DNA of 22,312 nucleotides from JBBQVS01 sp038211295 (GCA_038211295.1 JBBQVS010000069.1:1-22312), one strand, 5' to 3'; positions 7,537-16,562 are shown, counted from the stretch's first letter. Program-made: numbers and translations. The notes: generated by a model from the sequence alone, not told the origin.

Positions 7537-8607
7537 ATGTCTACTGCCCCATTGTTTGAGCCACTGACACAACGTGGTCTGATATTACGTAATCGTATCA
7601 TGGTTTCGCCCATGTGCCAATATTCTTCAACCGATGGTTTCGCAACGGACTGGCATCTTGTGCATCTGGGAAGTCGCGCCGTTGGTGGCGCGGCTCTTGT
7701 AATGACGGAGGCGGCGGCAGTCGAGGCACGCGGGCGCATCTCGCCGCAAGACCTGGGCATTTACCGCGATGAGCACATCGGGATGTTGGCACGTATCACA
7801 GCATTTATCAAGGAGCAGGGAGCGGTTCCCGCGATACAGCTTGCTCACGCGGGCCGTAAAGCCAGCACGTATCGGCCCTGGAGTGGCAAGGGCGAGGTCG
7901 CGTCGGCGGATGGCGGGTGGGAGACAATCGCTCCCAGTCACGAGCGTTTTTCCGCGAGCTATCCCTTGCCAAAAGAGTTGACAACGCAAGAAATTACTGA
8001 GGTCACTCAAAGCTTTCGCGCTGCGGCTGAACGTTCGCTTAAAGCAGGTTTTCAGGTTGCTGAACTTCATGGCGCACATGGCTACCTTTTCCATGAATTT
8101 CTTTCGCCCCTTTCCAACCATCGTACCGACGAGTACGGCGGCAATCTCCGCAACCGCACACGTTTTTTGTTGGAAACTGTCGATGCTGTGCGCGAGGTCT
8201 GGCCCGACACATTGCCACTCTTTGTACGTATCTCCGCAACCGACTGGACTGAAGGTGGCTTAACCATCGCGGATAGCGTCGAGATTGCGCGTATGTTGAA
8301 AGCGCATGGTGTTGATCTGATTGATGTATCTACCGGCGGCAATGTGTCTACCGCGCAGGTTCCCATAGCACCTGGCTATCAGGTTCCATTCGCGCAACAG
8401 ATTCGCCGCGATGGAGCTATTCCAACCGCCGCCGTTGGTCTGATTACCACCTCACAACAGGCAAACGCGATTGTCGCGAATGGCGAAGCGGATGTGGTGG
8501 CACTCGCACGCGAACTCTTGCGCGATCCCTACTGGCCTCTGCGTGCCGCCCGCGAGCTGGGCTATGATTTCCCCTGGCTACCACAGTATGTTCGCGCGAA
8601 AATCTAG
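7537..8607 (+). CDS. NADH:flavin oxidoreductase, YqjM/NamA-type old yellow enzyme
   Basis: 356 residues forming an FMN-binding TIM barrel. The N-terminal SPMCQYS places Cys27 and Tyr29 as in YqjM, where this cysteine tunes the flavin. Gln102 and HAGRKAS (104-110) follow, and HGAHGYLFHEFLSPLSNHRTDEYGG (178-202) carries the substrate-binding His178 and His181 and the active-site Tyr183. The C-terminal phosphate-binding part includes AVGLITT and ALARELLRDPYW. Enzymes of this class reduce the C=C bond of alpha,beta-unsaturated carbonyls with NAD(P)H in the cytoplasm. The start has a GGGAG ribosome-binding site. It lies upstream of the men operon but is separated from it by a promoter, so a role in quinone synthesis is not implied. 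Confidence 0.92.
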   Translation: MSTAPLFEPLTQRGLILRNRIMVSPMCQYSSTDGFATDWHLVHLGSRAVGGAALVMTEAAAVEARGRISPQDLGIYRDEHIGMLARITAFIKEQGAVPAIQLAHAGRKASTYRPWSGKGEVASADGGWETIAPSHERFSASYPLPKELTTQEITEVTQSFRAAAERSLKAGFQVAELHGAHGYLFHEFLSPLSNHRTDEYGGNLRNRTRFLLETVDAVREVWPDTLPLFVRISATDWTEGGLTIADSVEIARMLKAHGVDLIDVSTGGNVSTAQVPIAPGYQVPFAQQIRRDGAIPTAAVGLITTSQQANAIVANGEADVVALARELLRDPYWPLRAARELGYDFPWLPQYVRAKI

Positions 8608-8620
8608 GGTGCGCACTTTT

Positions 8621-8649
8621 TTGCATCATCTTCTCACACGCCCTACAAT
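8621..8649 (+). promoter_or_regulatory. Candidate promoter of the men operon
   Basis: TTGCAT at 8621-8626 and TACAAT at 8644-8649 are spaced by exactly 17 bp in the 126-nt gap before menF. This leaves a leader of about 80 nt. No strong ribosome-binding site is visible before the menF ATG. Confidence 0.6.
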
Positions 8650-8733
8650 AGAGAGAGAAGAAAAATATATGGAGAGGTCTGGCAGCAAAAACAATCAGAC
8701 CGCCAAATACACACACGATAGATAAATATTATT

Positions 8734-10218
8734 ATGAATACACTACTTAATGCTCAGCTTACACAGTCCACGCACTTCGAAGAGTTGCTAGCTCAACATA
8801 CGTCGGCGTTGCGTGTACTAGTACAGCATGGCGTCGCACGCGCGACTCACCTACAACGGGATGTTATCGTTAGCTTCACACTACCAGTTGAGCAGTATGA
8901 TACTATTCAGGCATTTGCTGCCGCTCAACAGGTGGGACTGGGGGAGGTGTTTTTCTGGGAACAACCATCGCAGCAAAACGCCCTGGTTGGCGTTGGTACA
9001 GAACATAGCATTGAGACAACTGGTACGACAGGCGTGAAAGATGCTGCAAGCCAGTGGCGAGAATTGGTACAGGAGTCGGAGGTGGCATGTATAGATGAGG
9101 TACGCGAGATAGAGATGGTTTATGGGCAAGAACCACTTTTCTTTGGCGGCTTCGCCTTTGACCCCGGCAATACACATACGTCGCTCTGGGCAGGTTTTCC
9201 AGACGGTTTGCTGCTTCTGCCGCGCTTTCTCTTGCGCTATAGCAAGCAATATAGCTCGTTTACAATCAACTTTTTGCTACACGCTGAAGACGATAGCGAA
9301 CAACGCCTTACTCTAGCACTAAACGATGCCGCAGTATTACTTTCGACTGTAAAAAATACTCAGAACAGCGAAGAGGAGCCACAATTGAGTGTGCTCGCGA
9401 TACAGGACATGCTGCCCGCAGATGAATGGATGCACAAGGTTGCCGAGGTCGCGGCCCAGATTCGGCAGGGGAAATTTGAGAAGGTTGTTCTAGCACGTAG
9501 TGTACAGATCACACCGCAAACCACGTTTACAATGCGTGCTATTCTTAATAGACTGCGGCACGCCTATCCGTCTACCTATATATTCGCGCTCCAACGCGGG
9601 CAGCGTTTCTTTGTAGGTGCCACACCTGAACGGCTGGTACAGGCCCAAAATGGGCAGATACATACAATGGCTCTGGCAGGTTCTACTCCACGCGGCGCAA
9701 CATTGGAGGAAGACGAGCGATTAGGGGCGGCATTGTTGCAGAGCGAAAAAAATTCTGTCGAACACGCGATTGTCGTGGCACGGGTACGCGAGTCGTTGCT
9801 TGCACATTGTAGCGCGGTGCATGTTTCTGATACGCCACGCTTGCTCAAGCTTAAAAATGTGCAGCATTTAGAGACGCCAATTGTTGGTACACTGCTTGCG
9901 GGTCGCTGTATTCTCGATGTGATGGCGGATTTGCACCCCACGCCTGCCGTTGGAGGCTTTCCACGCGAGGCAGCACTCGCGACGATTCGACGTGTCGAGC
10001 AGTTGAATCGTGGCTGGTACGCAGGGCCGCTTGGCTGGATTGGCGCGGGCGGTCATGGCGAGTTCGCGGTTGCGCTACGCTCTGGTCTGGTGACAGAGAA
10101 CGAAGCAATTCTTTTTGCAGGCTGTGGTATTGTTGGAGACTCCAACCCACAGGGAGAGTACGCTGAGTCGTGCCTGAAGTTACAGGGAATGCTCCGAGGT
10201 TTAGGGGCGCAGGACTGA
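8734..10218 (+). CDS. menF: Isochorismate synthase (menaquinone-specific)
   Basis: 494 residues. It converts chorismate to isochorismate, the first committed step of menaquinone synthesis. The C-terminal chorismate-binding domain (~230-490) shows GKFEKVVLAR with Lys250, which fits the catalytic base, and GATPERL with Glu299. HPTPAVGGFP follows at 401-410, then HGEFAVALRSG with Glu443, and GIVGDSNPQGEYAE with the Mg-binding glutamates near 475-478. The N-terminal ~200 residues are the less conserved domain seen in MenF/DhbC proteins. An in-frame stop at 8719-8721 limits the start to ATG 8734, which lacks a clear Shine-Dalgarno. It is first in menF-D-H-B-C-E, and this context favours MenF over a siderophore enzyme. 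Confidence 0.94.
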   Translation: MNTLLNAQLTQSTHFEELLAQHTSALRVLVQHGVARATHLQRDVIVSFTLPVEQYDTIQAFAAAQQVGLGEVFFWEQPSQQNALVGVGTEHSIETTGTTGVKDAASQWRELVQESEVACIDEVREIEMVYGQEPLFFGGFAFDPGNTHTSLWAGFPDGLLLLPRFLLRYSKQYSSFTINFLLHAEDDSEQRLTLALNDAAVLLSTVKNTQNSEEEPQLSVLAIQDMLPADEWMHKVAEVAAQIRQGKFEKVVLARSVQITPQTTFTMRAILNRLRHAYPSTYIFALQRGQRFFVGATPERLVQAQNGQIHTMALAGSTPRGATLEEDERLGAALLQSEKNSVEHAIVVARVRESLLAHCSAVHVSDTPRLLKLKNVQHLETPIVGTLLAGRCILDVMADLHPTPAVGGFPREAALATIRRVEQLNRGWYAGPLGWIGAGGHGEFAVALRSGLVTENEAILFAGCGIVGDSNPQGEYAESCLKLQGMLRGLGAQD

Positions 10219-10232
10219 AAAGAGAAAAGAAA

Positions 10233-12077
10233 ATGGTAAGTGTTTCAGCAGTATCGCCGCTCCTCGCACACGCAGAGAACGCGACCTATGCCTGCGTATG
10301 CGCGTTCGTAGATGAGCTACAACGCGCGGGAATACGCAATGTTGTGGTTTGCCCTGGTTCGCGCTCAACACCGCTCGCGCTCGCGTTCGCGGCACAACCA
10401 AATCTTCATGTCTGGATGCACATTGACGAGCGTTCCGCTGCCTTCTTCGCGCTTGGCATGGCGAAACGTTCCACCACCCCTGTTGCCTTGCTTTGTACCT
10501 CTGGTACGGCTGCCGCGAACTTCTTTCCTGCTATCGTTGAGGCAAAACTAACACATGTTCCCCTGCTTGTGCTTACCTCTGATCGTCCTCACGAGCTGCG
10601 CGAAAACGGTGCGCCACAAACAATCGATCAGACGCGTTTGTATGGCTCACACGTCAAATGGTCTGTGGATATGGCATTACCCGAAGCAACAAATATTGCC
10701 TTACGTTACAATCGTATAACAGCAGATCGTGCCGTTGCGCTGACAACTGCTCTCCCAGCAGGGCCGGTACATCTCAATATCCCGTTGCGCGAACCGCTTA
10801 CCCCTGCTCCAATCGCGGGGCAACTATTGCCGCCGGAGAGCCAACGCGATACGAACGCATGGCTTGGACGCCCTGACAATGCACTGTATACAAGAGTACA
10901 TGAAAATATACAGGGGCAACCCGATAGCGCGACAGTCGCGCTGCTAGTCGAGAGGATACAGCAGGCGCGACATGGCCTAATTATTGTCGGGCCACAGGAG
11001 GACACGGCACTTGTAGCTCCATTGCTAGAGGTCGCGCAATTGTTGGAATATCCGCTTCTCGCTGACCCACTTTCCCAGATGCGTAGTATGTCTACGCGAA
11101 ATAGCGAAAACATTTTCACGAGTTATGATGCGTTTCTTCGCGTCGATGCGTTCACAGAAAAGATGCAACCTGACCTTATCCTTAGGTTTGGAGCTATGCC
11201 AATCTCTAAACCAGTCTTAACATATCTCAAACACTACTCATCACGCCCCCTGATTGTGATAGATGGCAGTGAGGACTGGCAGGAACCAACGCAACTCGCA
11301 AGCGAACTCTTGCATACCAATCCTGTCGCGCTCTGTCAGGTGTTAAGCACGCTGCTGAAAAGCGGCGAAACGCGTCTCACAACCGAAACGCCACGCTCAT
11401 GGCTTGCTACATGGCAGCGTGCCGATGCCTACACGCGGGAGGCATTACAGGCGACGATACAGGATTTTACCAGTCCATTTGAGGGGCGCGTCTTTACGGA
11501 ACTTGCTTCTCTACTGCCCGAAAACGCGCTTCTCTATGTAGGAAATAGTATGCCTGTGCGCGATCTGGATACGTTTTTCTGGGGGGGGAATCATGAAGTA
11601 CGCATTATGGGCAATAGGGGCGCAAATGGCATTGATGGTATCGTGTCCAGTGCGTTGGGAGCAAGTGCGGCTGCGGATAGCGCGAACGTACTGGTGCTTG
11701 GTGATCTCTCCTTTTTTCACGACATGAACGGCCTGCTCGCCGCTCGCCTGCACAAAATTGACCTGACGATTGTACTTGTGAATAATGATGGTGGCGGCAT
11801 TTTTTCTTTTCTACCGCAGGCCGAGTATCCAGAACATTTCGAGCAGCTTTTTGGCACACCTACGGCCTTAGATTTTAGCCATGCCGCGCACCTGTACGGC
11901 GCACACTATCAGCGCGTTGACGGGTGGGATCTCTTTCGGGACGCGGTACAATATGGAATACGGGTCGGCGGTTTACACATTGTCGAGGTCACGACGGAAC
12001 GTGCAAGCAACGTCCGAATGCACCGTGAGCTGTGGCAACATGTCACACAAGTGGTAACATCGGTGGTCGCGGAATAG
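10233..12077 (+). CDS. menD: SEPHCHC synthase (ThDP-dependent)
   Basis: 614 residues from ATG 10233. It joins isochorismate and 2-oxoglutarate with loss of CO2 to form 2-succinyl-5-enolpyruvyl-6-hydroxy-3-cyclohexene-1-carboxylate. CPGSRSTPLALA (40-51) and HIDERSAAFFALG (63-75) are typical, with Glu66 as the ThDP-activating Glu. TSGTAAAN and TSDRPHELRENGAPQTIDQ follow. Near the C-terminus the ThDP/metal motif runs from GDLSFFHDMNGLL to VNNDGGGIFSFLPQ, preceded by GNRGANGIDG. The frame is open back to 10170, inside menF, but homologues begin near ATG 10233, 14 nt after the menF stop, behind a weak AGAGAAAAG site. Confidence 0.95.
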   Translation: MVSVSAVSPLLAHAENATYACVCAFVDELQRAGIRNVVVCPGSRSTPLALAFAAQPNLHVWMHIDERSAAFFALGMAKRSTTPVALLCTSGTAAANFFPAIVEAKLTHVPLLVLTSDRPHELRENGAPQTIDQTRLYGSHVKWSVDMALPEATNIALRYNRITADRAVALTTALPAGPVHLNIPLREPLTPAPIAGQLLPPESQRDTNAWLGRPDNALYTRVHENIQGQPDSATVALLVERIQQARHGLIIVGPQEDTALVAPLLEVAQLLEYPLLADPLSQMRSMSTRNSENIFTSYDAFLRVDAFTEKMQPDLILRFGAMPISKPVLTYLKHYSSRPLIVIDGSEDWQEPTQLASELLHTNPVALCQVLSTLLKSGETRLTTETPRSWLATWQRADAYTREALQATIQDFTSPFEGRVFTELASLLPENALLYVGNSMPVRDLDTFFWGGNHEVRIMGNRGANGIDGIVSSALGASAAADSANVLVLGDLSFFHDMNGLLAARLHKIDLTIVLVNNDGGGIFSFLPQAEYPEHFEQLFGTPTALDFSHAAHLYGAHYQRVDGWDLFRDAVQYGIRVGGLHIVEVTTERASNVRMHRELWQHVTQVVTSVVAE

Positions 12078-12089
12078 ATAAGTGTGGTA

Positions 12090-12932
12090 ATGCGAATACA
12101 GGTCAATGGTGTTACACTTGGGTATGAAGAGTGCGGCCCTACAAATGGGCCACCGCTTGTGCTGCTGCATGGCTTTACAGGAAGCGCGGCTGGTTGGGAC
12201 AAGCAGACGTTCGCGGATTATGGTTTACATGTGATCGCGCTGGACATGCTGGGACATGGACAATCGGAAGCACCGCCTGACGTGCTACGCTACACAGTAG
12301 AACACTGTGAGGCGGATATTCTAGCCGCGTTAAAACGTCTTGGAGTACAAGCAGGCGAAGCGATTTTGCTGGGCTATTCTATGGGTGGACGTATCGCACT
12401 GTACACCGCATTCTCTGGCTTTTTTCGCGCCTTAATTCTGGAAAGTGCCTCGCCCGGCCTACTCGATATACAAGAACGAGAGCAACGCCGTCAGCACGAC
12501 GAGCACCTCGCACAACAGCTAGAATATGAAGGGATAGCGGCATTTGTGCGATACTGGGAACACTTGCCACTGTTTGCCAGTCAGCAGCGTCTTCCTTTTG
12601 AGCTACAACAAAAAGTACATCAGCAACGCTTACACAATAGTGCGAAGGGACTCGCGAATAGTCTGCGTGGCGTCGGCACAGGAGTACAACCCGCGTTACA
12701 GGCACGGCTATCAGTGCTTCCTATCCCTGTTCTGGTGTTAGCGGGTATACTTGATACAAAGTTCTGCACAATTGCACAGCAAATGGCGCAATCATTACCG
12801 GATGTGCGACTCGAAATCGTGCCTGATGCGGGACACACTGTTCACTTAGAACAGGCAGAATTGTTTAACCAGTTTGTAAGAGATTTTTGTATAAAGGAGT
12901 TTTCTCATGACGATAGAGTGGAAAACAGTTAA
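12090..12932 (+). CDS. menH: SHCHC synthase, alpha/beta hydrolase
   Basis: 280 residues from ATG 12090; a GTG at 12084 adds two residues, and neither has a clear ribosome-binding site. In the pathway it removes pyruvate from SEPHCHC to give 2-succinyl-6-hydroxy-2,4-cyclohexadiene-1-carboxylate. The fold is shown by LLHGFTGSAAGWDKQ, the nucleophile elbow GYSMGGR (Ser97), Asp222 in AGILDTKF and His249 in PDAGHTVHLEQ, giving a complete triad. It begins 12 nt after menD, and its last 26 nt overlap menB, so translation is probably coupled. On sequence alone it is a general hydrolase; the MenH call rests on the motif set plus operon position. Confidence 0.92.
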   Translation: MRIQVNGVTLGYEECGPTNGPPLVLLHGFTGSAAGWDKQTFADYGLHVIALDMLGHGQSEAPPDVLRYTVEHCEADILAALKRLGVQAGEAILLGYSMGGRIALYTAFSGFFRALILESASPGLLDIQEREQRRQHDEHLAQQLEYEGIAAFVRYWEHLPLFASQQRLPFELQQKVHQQRLHNSAKGLANSLRGVGTGVQPALQARLSVLPIPVLVLAGILDTKFCTIAQQMAQSLPDVRLEIVPDAGHTVHLEQAELFNQFVRDFCIKEFSHDDRVENS

Positions 12933-13725
12933 GACCTATACCGATATTTTGTTCGAGCAGGCCGAGGGCATTGGCAAAATCACGATCAACCGACCTGAAG
13001 TACGCAATGCCTTCCGGCCAGAGACGCTTACCGAATTAATCGAAGCCTTTGGCATGTGCCGTGAAAATCCAGAGATTGGTGTTGTCATTTTCACGGGCGC
13101 GGGTGACAAAGCGTTTTGCTCCGGTGGCGATCAGCGTGTACGCGGTCATGGAGGCTATGTTGGTGGGGACGGAGTGCCACGCCTCAACGCGCTCGATCTG
13201 CAAAAGGTTATCAAATACCTGCCCAAACCCGTTATCGCGATGGTCGCGGGCTACGCAATTGGTGGCGGACACGTTTTGCATATGCTGTGCGATCTAACTG
13301 TTGCAGCGGATAATGCACGCTTTGGGCAAACAGGGCCACGTGTCGGTAGCTTCGACGCAGGGTGGGGCGCGACCTATATGGCACGGATTGTTGGACACAA
13401 AAAAGCGCGTGAAATCTGGTATCTCTGCCGCCAGTACGACGCGCAAGAGGCTCTGGACATGGGGCTTGTGAATACGGTGGTGCCACTGGAACATCTGGAA
13501 GAAGAGACGGTACAATGGGCGAAAGAGATATTGGAAAAGAGTCCACTCGCACTCCGTTTTCTCAAAGCAGCGTTCAACGCTGATACCGATGGTCTTGCCG
13601 GTATTCAAGAGTTGGCAGGCGATGCCACGATGCTCTATTACATGACCGAAGAGGGACAAGAGGGTAAGAACGCGTTCCTTGAGAAACGCAAACCGGACTT
13701 TTCGCGCTTCCCACGTCTGCCGTAA
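12907..13725 (+). CDS. menB: 1,4-dihydroxy-2-naphthoyl-CoA synthase
   Basis: 272 residues, crotonase superfamily. It closes the second ring of o-succinylbenzoyl-CoA to give DHNA-CoA. AFCSGGDQRVRGHGGY (69-84) contributes to the oxyanion hole and CoA site, AGYAIGGGHVLHMLCDL (114-130) is the second oxyanion segment, and QTGPRVGSFDAGWG (141-154) carries Ser148 and Asp150. Gly143 in QTG is the residue of bicarbonate-dependent (type I) MenB enzymes; type II enzymes carry Asp there. A strong AAGGAG at 12894-12899 fixes the ATG, inside the end of menH. An 83-nt gap with a terminator-like hairpin separates it from menC. Confidence 0.96.
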   Translation: MTIEWKTVKTYTDILFEQAEGIGKITINRPEVRNAFRPETLTELIEAFGMCRENPEIGVVIFTGAGDKAFCSGGDQRVRGHGGYVGGDGVPRLNALDLQKVIKYLPKPVIAMVAGYAIGGGHVLHMLCDLTVAADNARFGQTGPRVGSFDAGWGATYMARIVGHKKAREIWYLCRQYDAQEALDMGLVNTVVPLEHLEEETVQWAKEILEKSPLALRFLKAAFNADTDGLAGIQELAGDATMLYYMTEEGQEGKNAFLEKRKPDFSRFPRLP

Positions 13726-13740
13726 ATATCTCTTCAGCAA

Positions 13741-13794
13741 GTATGTATGAGTGTCTACATGCATAGAAAGAGACATACTCATACATACATTTTT
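13741..13794 (+). terminator. Terminator-like hairpin between menB and menC (possible attenuator)
   Basis: The 12-nt arms GTATGTATGAGT (13741-13752) and ACTCATACATAC (13777-13788) pair perfectly. GTCT (13753-13756) pairs with AGAC (13771-13774) across a 2-nt bulge. The hairpin is followed by A and five T (13790-13794). This is an intrinsic-terminator layout inside an operon, so it may lower menC-menE expression relative to menF-menB. The stem is AT-rich, so termination may be partial. Confidence 0.6.
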
Positions 13795-13795
13795 C

Positions 13796-13802
13796 GTGGA
13801 GG
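13796..13802 (+). promoter_or_regulatory. Ribosome-binding site deciding the GTG start of menC
   Basis: GTGGAGG lies 6 nt before GTG 13809, directly after the T-tract of the menB-menC hairpin. It supports the unusual GTG start. If the hairpin forms, the site stays free just downstream of it. Confidence 0.7.
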
Positions 13803-13808
13803 CTGATT

Positions 13809-14957
13809 GTGAAAATTATAGATATACACTGGCAAACCTACCGTTTGCCTTTCGCAGGAAGCTTTACCACTGCTCACGGAGCAATGGAGGTGCGCGAGGG
13901 CGCGATTATTACAATCACAACCGATACAGGTATACTTGGTATCGGTGAAATGGCTCCACTTGCAGCATTCGATGGTGGAACACTTGCTGAGTCGGGTGAA
14001 GCTCTCAATACCGTAATAGAATATTTGCGGGAATGCTCAATTGACACGGCATTGCAGTTCTTACAGGGTCTGCCTTTACCACATGCCGTCACCTACGGGC
14101 TGGAACTTGCGTTACTTGATCTGCTGGGTAAGCTGACCGAGTATAGCGTCGGAATGTTGCTAACGGAGACGCCACTTCGCACTCGTATTCCTGTAAACGC
14201 AGTTGTTGGCGCATATGCAGCAGAAGATGCGTTTATGTCAGCACTTACAGCGAAGGCACGGGGGTTTCGCTGTGTAAAGCTCAAGGTTGGCAGTATGGAA
14301 GATGGCGAAGCAGAGATTGAGCGTATCGCGGCGGTACGTTCCGCGCTGGGGCCTGATATTCACCTGCGGCTGGACGCGAACGAGGCATGGACATTTGAGG
14401 AAGCAAGTACGTTTTTACCGCTCTGTGTCAAGTACAATATTCAATATGTCGAGCAACCGCTCAAACGTGCCGATATCATGGGAATGCAACAACTACGGCG
14501 CACGCTTTCGATACCTATAGCTGCCGATGAGGCGTTACAAAATATTGATAGCGCACGCTCTATCATGCGCTTTGGGGCGGCGGATATACTCATCATCAAG
14601 CCACAGCTCGCTGGGGGTCTTTATGCCAGTCGCCAGCTTATCAGCGAGGCAACACAACGAGGAATACAATGCGTGGTGACGACGGGCATCGAATCAGGTG
14701 TGAGTCTTGCGGCGGCACTACACCTCGTCGCGGCCTCCCCTGAAATTACGCTGGAATGTGGTCTCGCTACACAACATTTACTGGTTGATGACCTCATCAA
14801 TGAGCAGATGCCCATACAGGATGGGTTTATGATAGTACCCGATGGTATCGGCCTCGGCATTACGTTAGACAACGCAGCAATGGAAACGTACAGTTCGACG
14901 TTCTTTCAGTCGCATCCGATACAGGTCGAAGGATATGACGCACATCATGATTATTAG
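13809..14957 (+). CDS. menC: o-Succinylbenzoate synthase
   Basis: 382 residues, enolase superfamily. It dehydrates SHCHC to o-succinylbenzoate. The barrel shows KLKVG with Lys157 and Lys159, the metal ligands Asp189 (LRLDANEAW), Glu215 (YVEQP) and Asp240 (AADEA), and the second acid/base Lys264 (IIKPQLAGG). TTGIESGVSL lies at 291-300. The N-terminal capping domain is the first ~120 residues. Some relatives also racemise N-acylamino acids, but the men operon setting supports OSBS. The start is GTG with a strong ribosome-binding site. Its last 23 nt overlap the longest menE frame. Confidence 0.94.
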   Translation: MKIIDIHWQTYRLPFAGSFTTAHGAMEVREGAIITITTDTGILGIGEMAPLAAFDGGTLAESGEALNTVIEYLRECSIDTALQFLQGLPLPHAVTYGLELALLDLLGKLTEYSVGMLLTETPLRTRIPVNAVVGAYAAEDAFMSALTAKARGFRCVKLKVGSMEDGEAEIERIAAVRSALGPDIHLRLDANEAWTFEEASTFLPLCVKYNIQYVEQPLKRADIMGMQQLRRTLSIPIAADEALQNIDSARSIMRFGAADILIIKPQLAGGLYASRQLISEATQRGIQCVVTTGIESGVSLAAALHLVAASPEITLECGLATQHLLVDDLINEQMPIQDGFMIVPDGIGLGITLDNAAMETYSSTFFQSHPIQVEGYDAHHDY

Positions 14958-16467
14958 CTCAACAACTCTTTTACCCGACTGGTTGACGCGCTGCGTGCAA
15001 AATCGCCCCTCGCATCTGGCTGTACAATTTGAGAATGTTCGGTGGAGTTTCGCAGACCTTGACCATGCGACCACGCGTCTCGCCCGCCAACTTGCGACGT
15101 TGAGTATTGGTGAGAGTAGCCGTGTAGCACTAGTAGCCGCGAACAGTCTACACTTTGTAAGCTGCGTTCACGCCTTGACACGTCTGGGTGCTATTCTTGT
15201 TCCTCTGAACACGCGTCTGAGCGTAGACGAATTACGCTGGCAAGTTCGTGATGCACAGGTAACACTACTGATACACGATGGCGAACATGCAACCGTAGCG
15301 GCACAACTTGTCGAAGATACTCCACACATCACACGAGCAACGTTTTCGGCTACAGGAAATACAGATGCTTTAGTCGTGTTAGACACGCTCACGGAGGCAG
15401 AGATATCGCTTCGCACGTTGATTGACCTGAACGCAACGCAGGCTATACTATACACATCTGGGACGACTGGTACACCAAAGGGTGCACTCATTACCTATGG
15501 AATGCAATGGTGGAATGCACTCGGCTCGGCCCTCAATCTGGGGCATCAACCCAATGATTGCTGGCTCGCCTGCCTTCCCTTCTTCCACATTGGGGGCCTC
15601 TCCATTCTTATGCGAAGTGTGATTTATCAAATTAGCGTTGTCGTGCAACAAAAATTTGACGCGCACATGGTTAATCGCGCCATTCGGGAACAACAGGTTA
15701 CGATTATTTCTGTTGTCGCAGTTATGTTGCAGCGTATGCTTGCTGACCTTGATACGCAAGGCATCTGCTATCCAGTAACGTTACGCTGTGTTTTACTTGG
15801 CGGAGGGCCAGCACCTCGACCATTATTGGAGGCGTGTGTGGCGCGTGCGTTGCCCGTTGTGCAAACCTATGGTATGACCGAGGCATGTTCACAGGCGGTC
15901 ACGCTCGCCCCCGCCGACGCGCTACGCAAACTTGGCTCGGCGGGACGGCCTCTTGCGTCGGTTCAGTTGCGTATTATGCACGAAGAAAGAGAAGCACAGA
16001 TAGGGGAAGCAGGCGAAATACAAGTAAAGGGGCCAACCATCACGTTGGGCTATGCTGGACGACCCGACGAGACGGCGCACGCGTTTCACGAGGGGTGGCT
16101 AGCGACGGGCGATATCGGCTATCTCGATGCTGAGGGCTATCTATACGTGCTTGACCGCCGCTCTGACCTAATTATCTCCGGTGGAGAAAATATTTACCCT
16201 GCCGAAATTGAGGCGGCATTGCTCACGCACCCTGCCGTCGTCGAAGCAGGAGTATACGGACAAGCCGACTCACAATGGGGACAGGTGCCGATTGCGTTTG
16301 TGCGAATGCGCGATGGAAGCAGAGTCGAGCCGAACGAGGTGTTGGCATACGTCGCGCAACGACTTGCACATTACAAACAACCTCGTGCCGTGTATAGGGT
16401 GGCACAGTTGCCACGCAACGCGTCGGGCAAGCTATTACGACGCGAGCTACACACACTGTTGCCATAG
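14935..16467 (+). CDS. menE: 2-Succinylbenzoate-CoA ligase
   Basis: 510 residues, ANL superfamily. It activates o-succinylbenzoate to its CoA ester using ATP. The P-loop LYTSGTTGTPKG is at 172-183, followed by QTYGMTEACSQ and then WLATGDIGYLDAEGYLYVLDRRSDLIISGGENIYPAEIE with the ribose-binding Asp and the hinge. The C-terminal catalytic Lys499 is in NASGKLLRREL. The start is uncertain: ATG 14935 has AAGGA only 1 nt away, while ATG 14947 has it 13 nt away. It is the last gene of the men operon, and a 28-bp hairpin follows its stop. Confidence 0.94.
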   Translation: MTHIMIISSTTLLPDWLTRCVQNRPSHLAVQFENVRWSFADLDHATTRLARQLATLSIGESSRVALVAANSLHFVSCVHALTRLGAILVPLNTRLSVDELRWQVRDAQVTLLIHDGEHATVAAQLVEDTPHITRATFSATGNTDALVVLDTLTEAEISLRTLIDLNATQAILYTSGTTGTPKGALITYGMQWWNALGSALNLGHQPNDCWLACLPFFHIGGLSILMRSVIYQISVVVQQKFDAHMVNRAIREQQVTIISVVAVMLQRMLADLDTQGICYPVTLRCVLLGGGPAPRPLLEACVARALPVVQTYGMTEACSQAVTLAPADALRKLGSAGRPLASVQLRIMHEEREAQIGEAGEIQVKGPTITLGYAGRPDETAHAFHEGWLATGDIGYLDAEGYLYVLDRRSDLIISGGENIYPAEIEAALLTHPAVVEAGVYGQADSQWGQVPIAFVRMRDGSRVEPNEVLAYVAQRLAHYKQPRAVYRVAQLPRNASGKLLRRELHTLLP

Positions 16468-16491
16468 CAATAAAAAAGACTATAGGAATTT

Positions 16492-16561
16492 TTAGAACGC
16501 GAGGAGAATGGAGAGCATGATGGGGCAAGCTGCCATGCTCTCCATTCTCCTCGCGTTCTAA
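16492..16561. terminator. 28-bp perfect hairpin between menE and the convergent ACAD
   Basis: Arms 16492-16519 and 16534-16561 are exact reverse complements (28 of 28) with a 14-nt loop. The right arm ends one base from the stop codon of the minus-strand ACAD at 16563-16565. No U-tract follows in either direction. Its position between convergent genes suggests a bidirectional terminator or 3'-end protector. Confidence 0.65.
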
Positions 16562-16562
16562 T

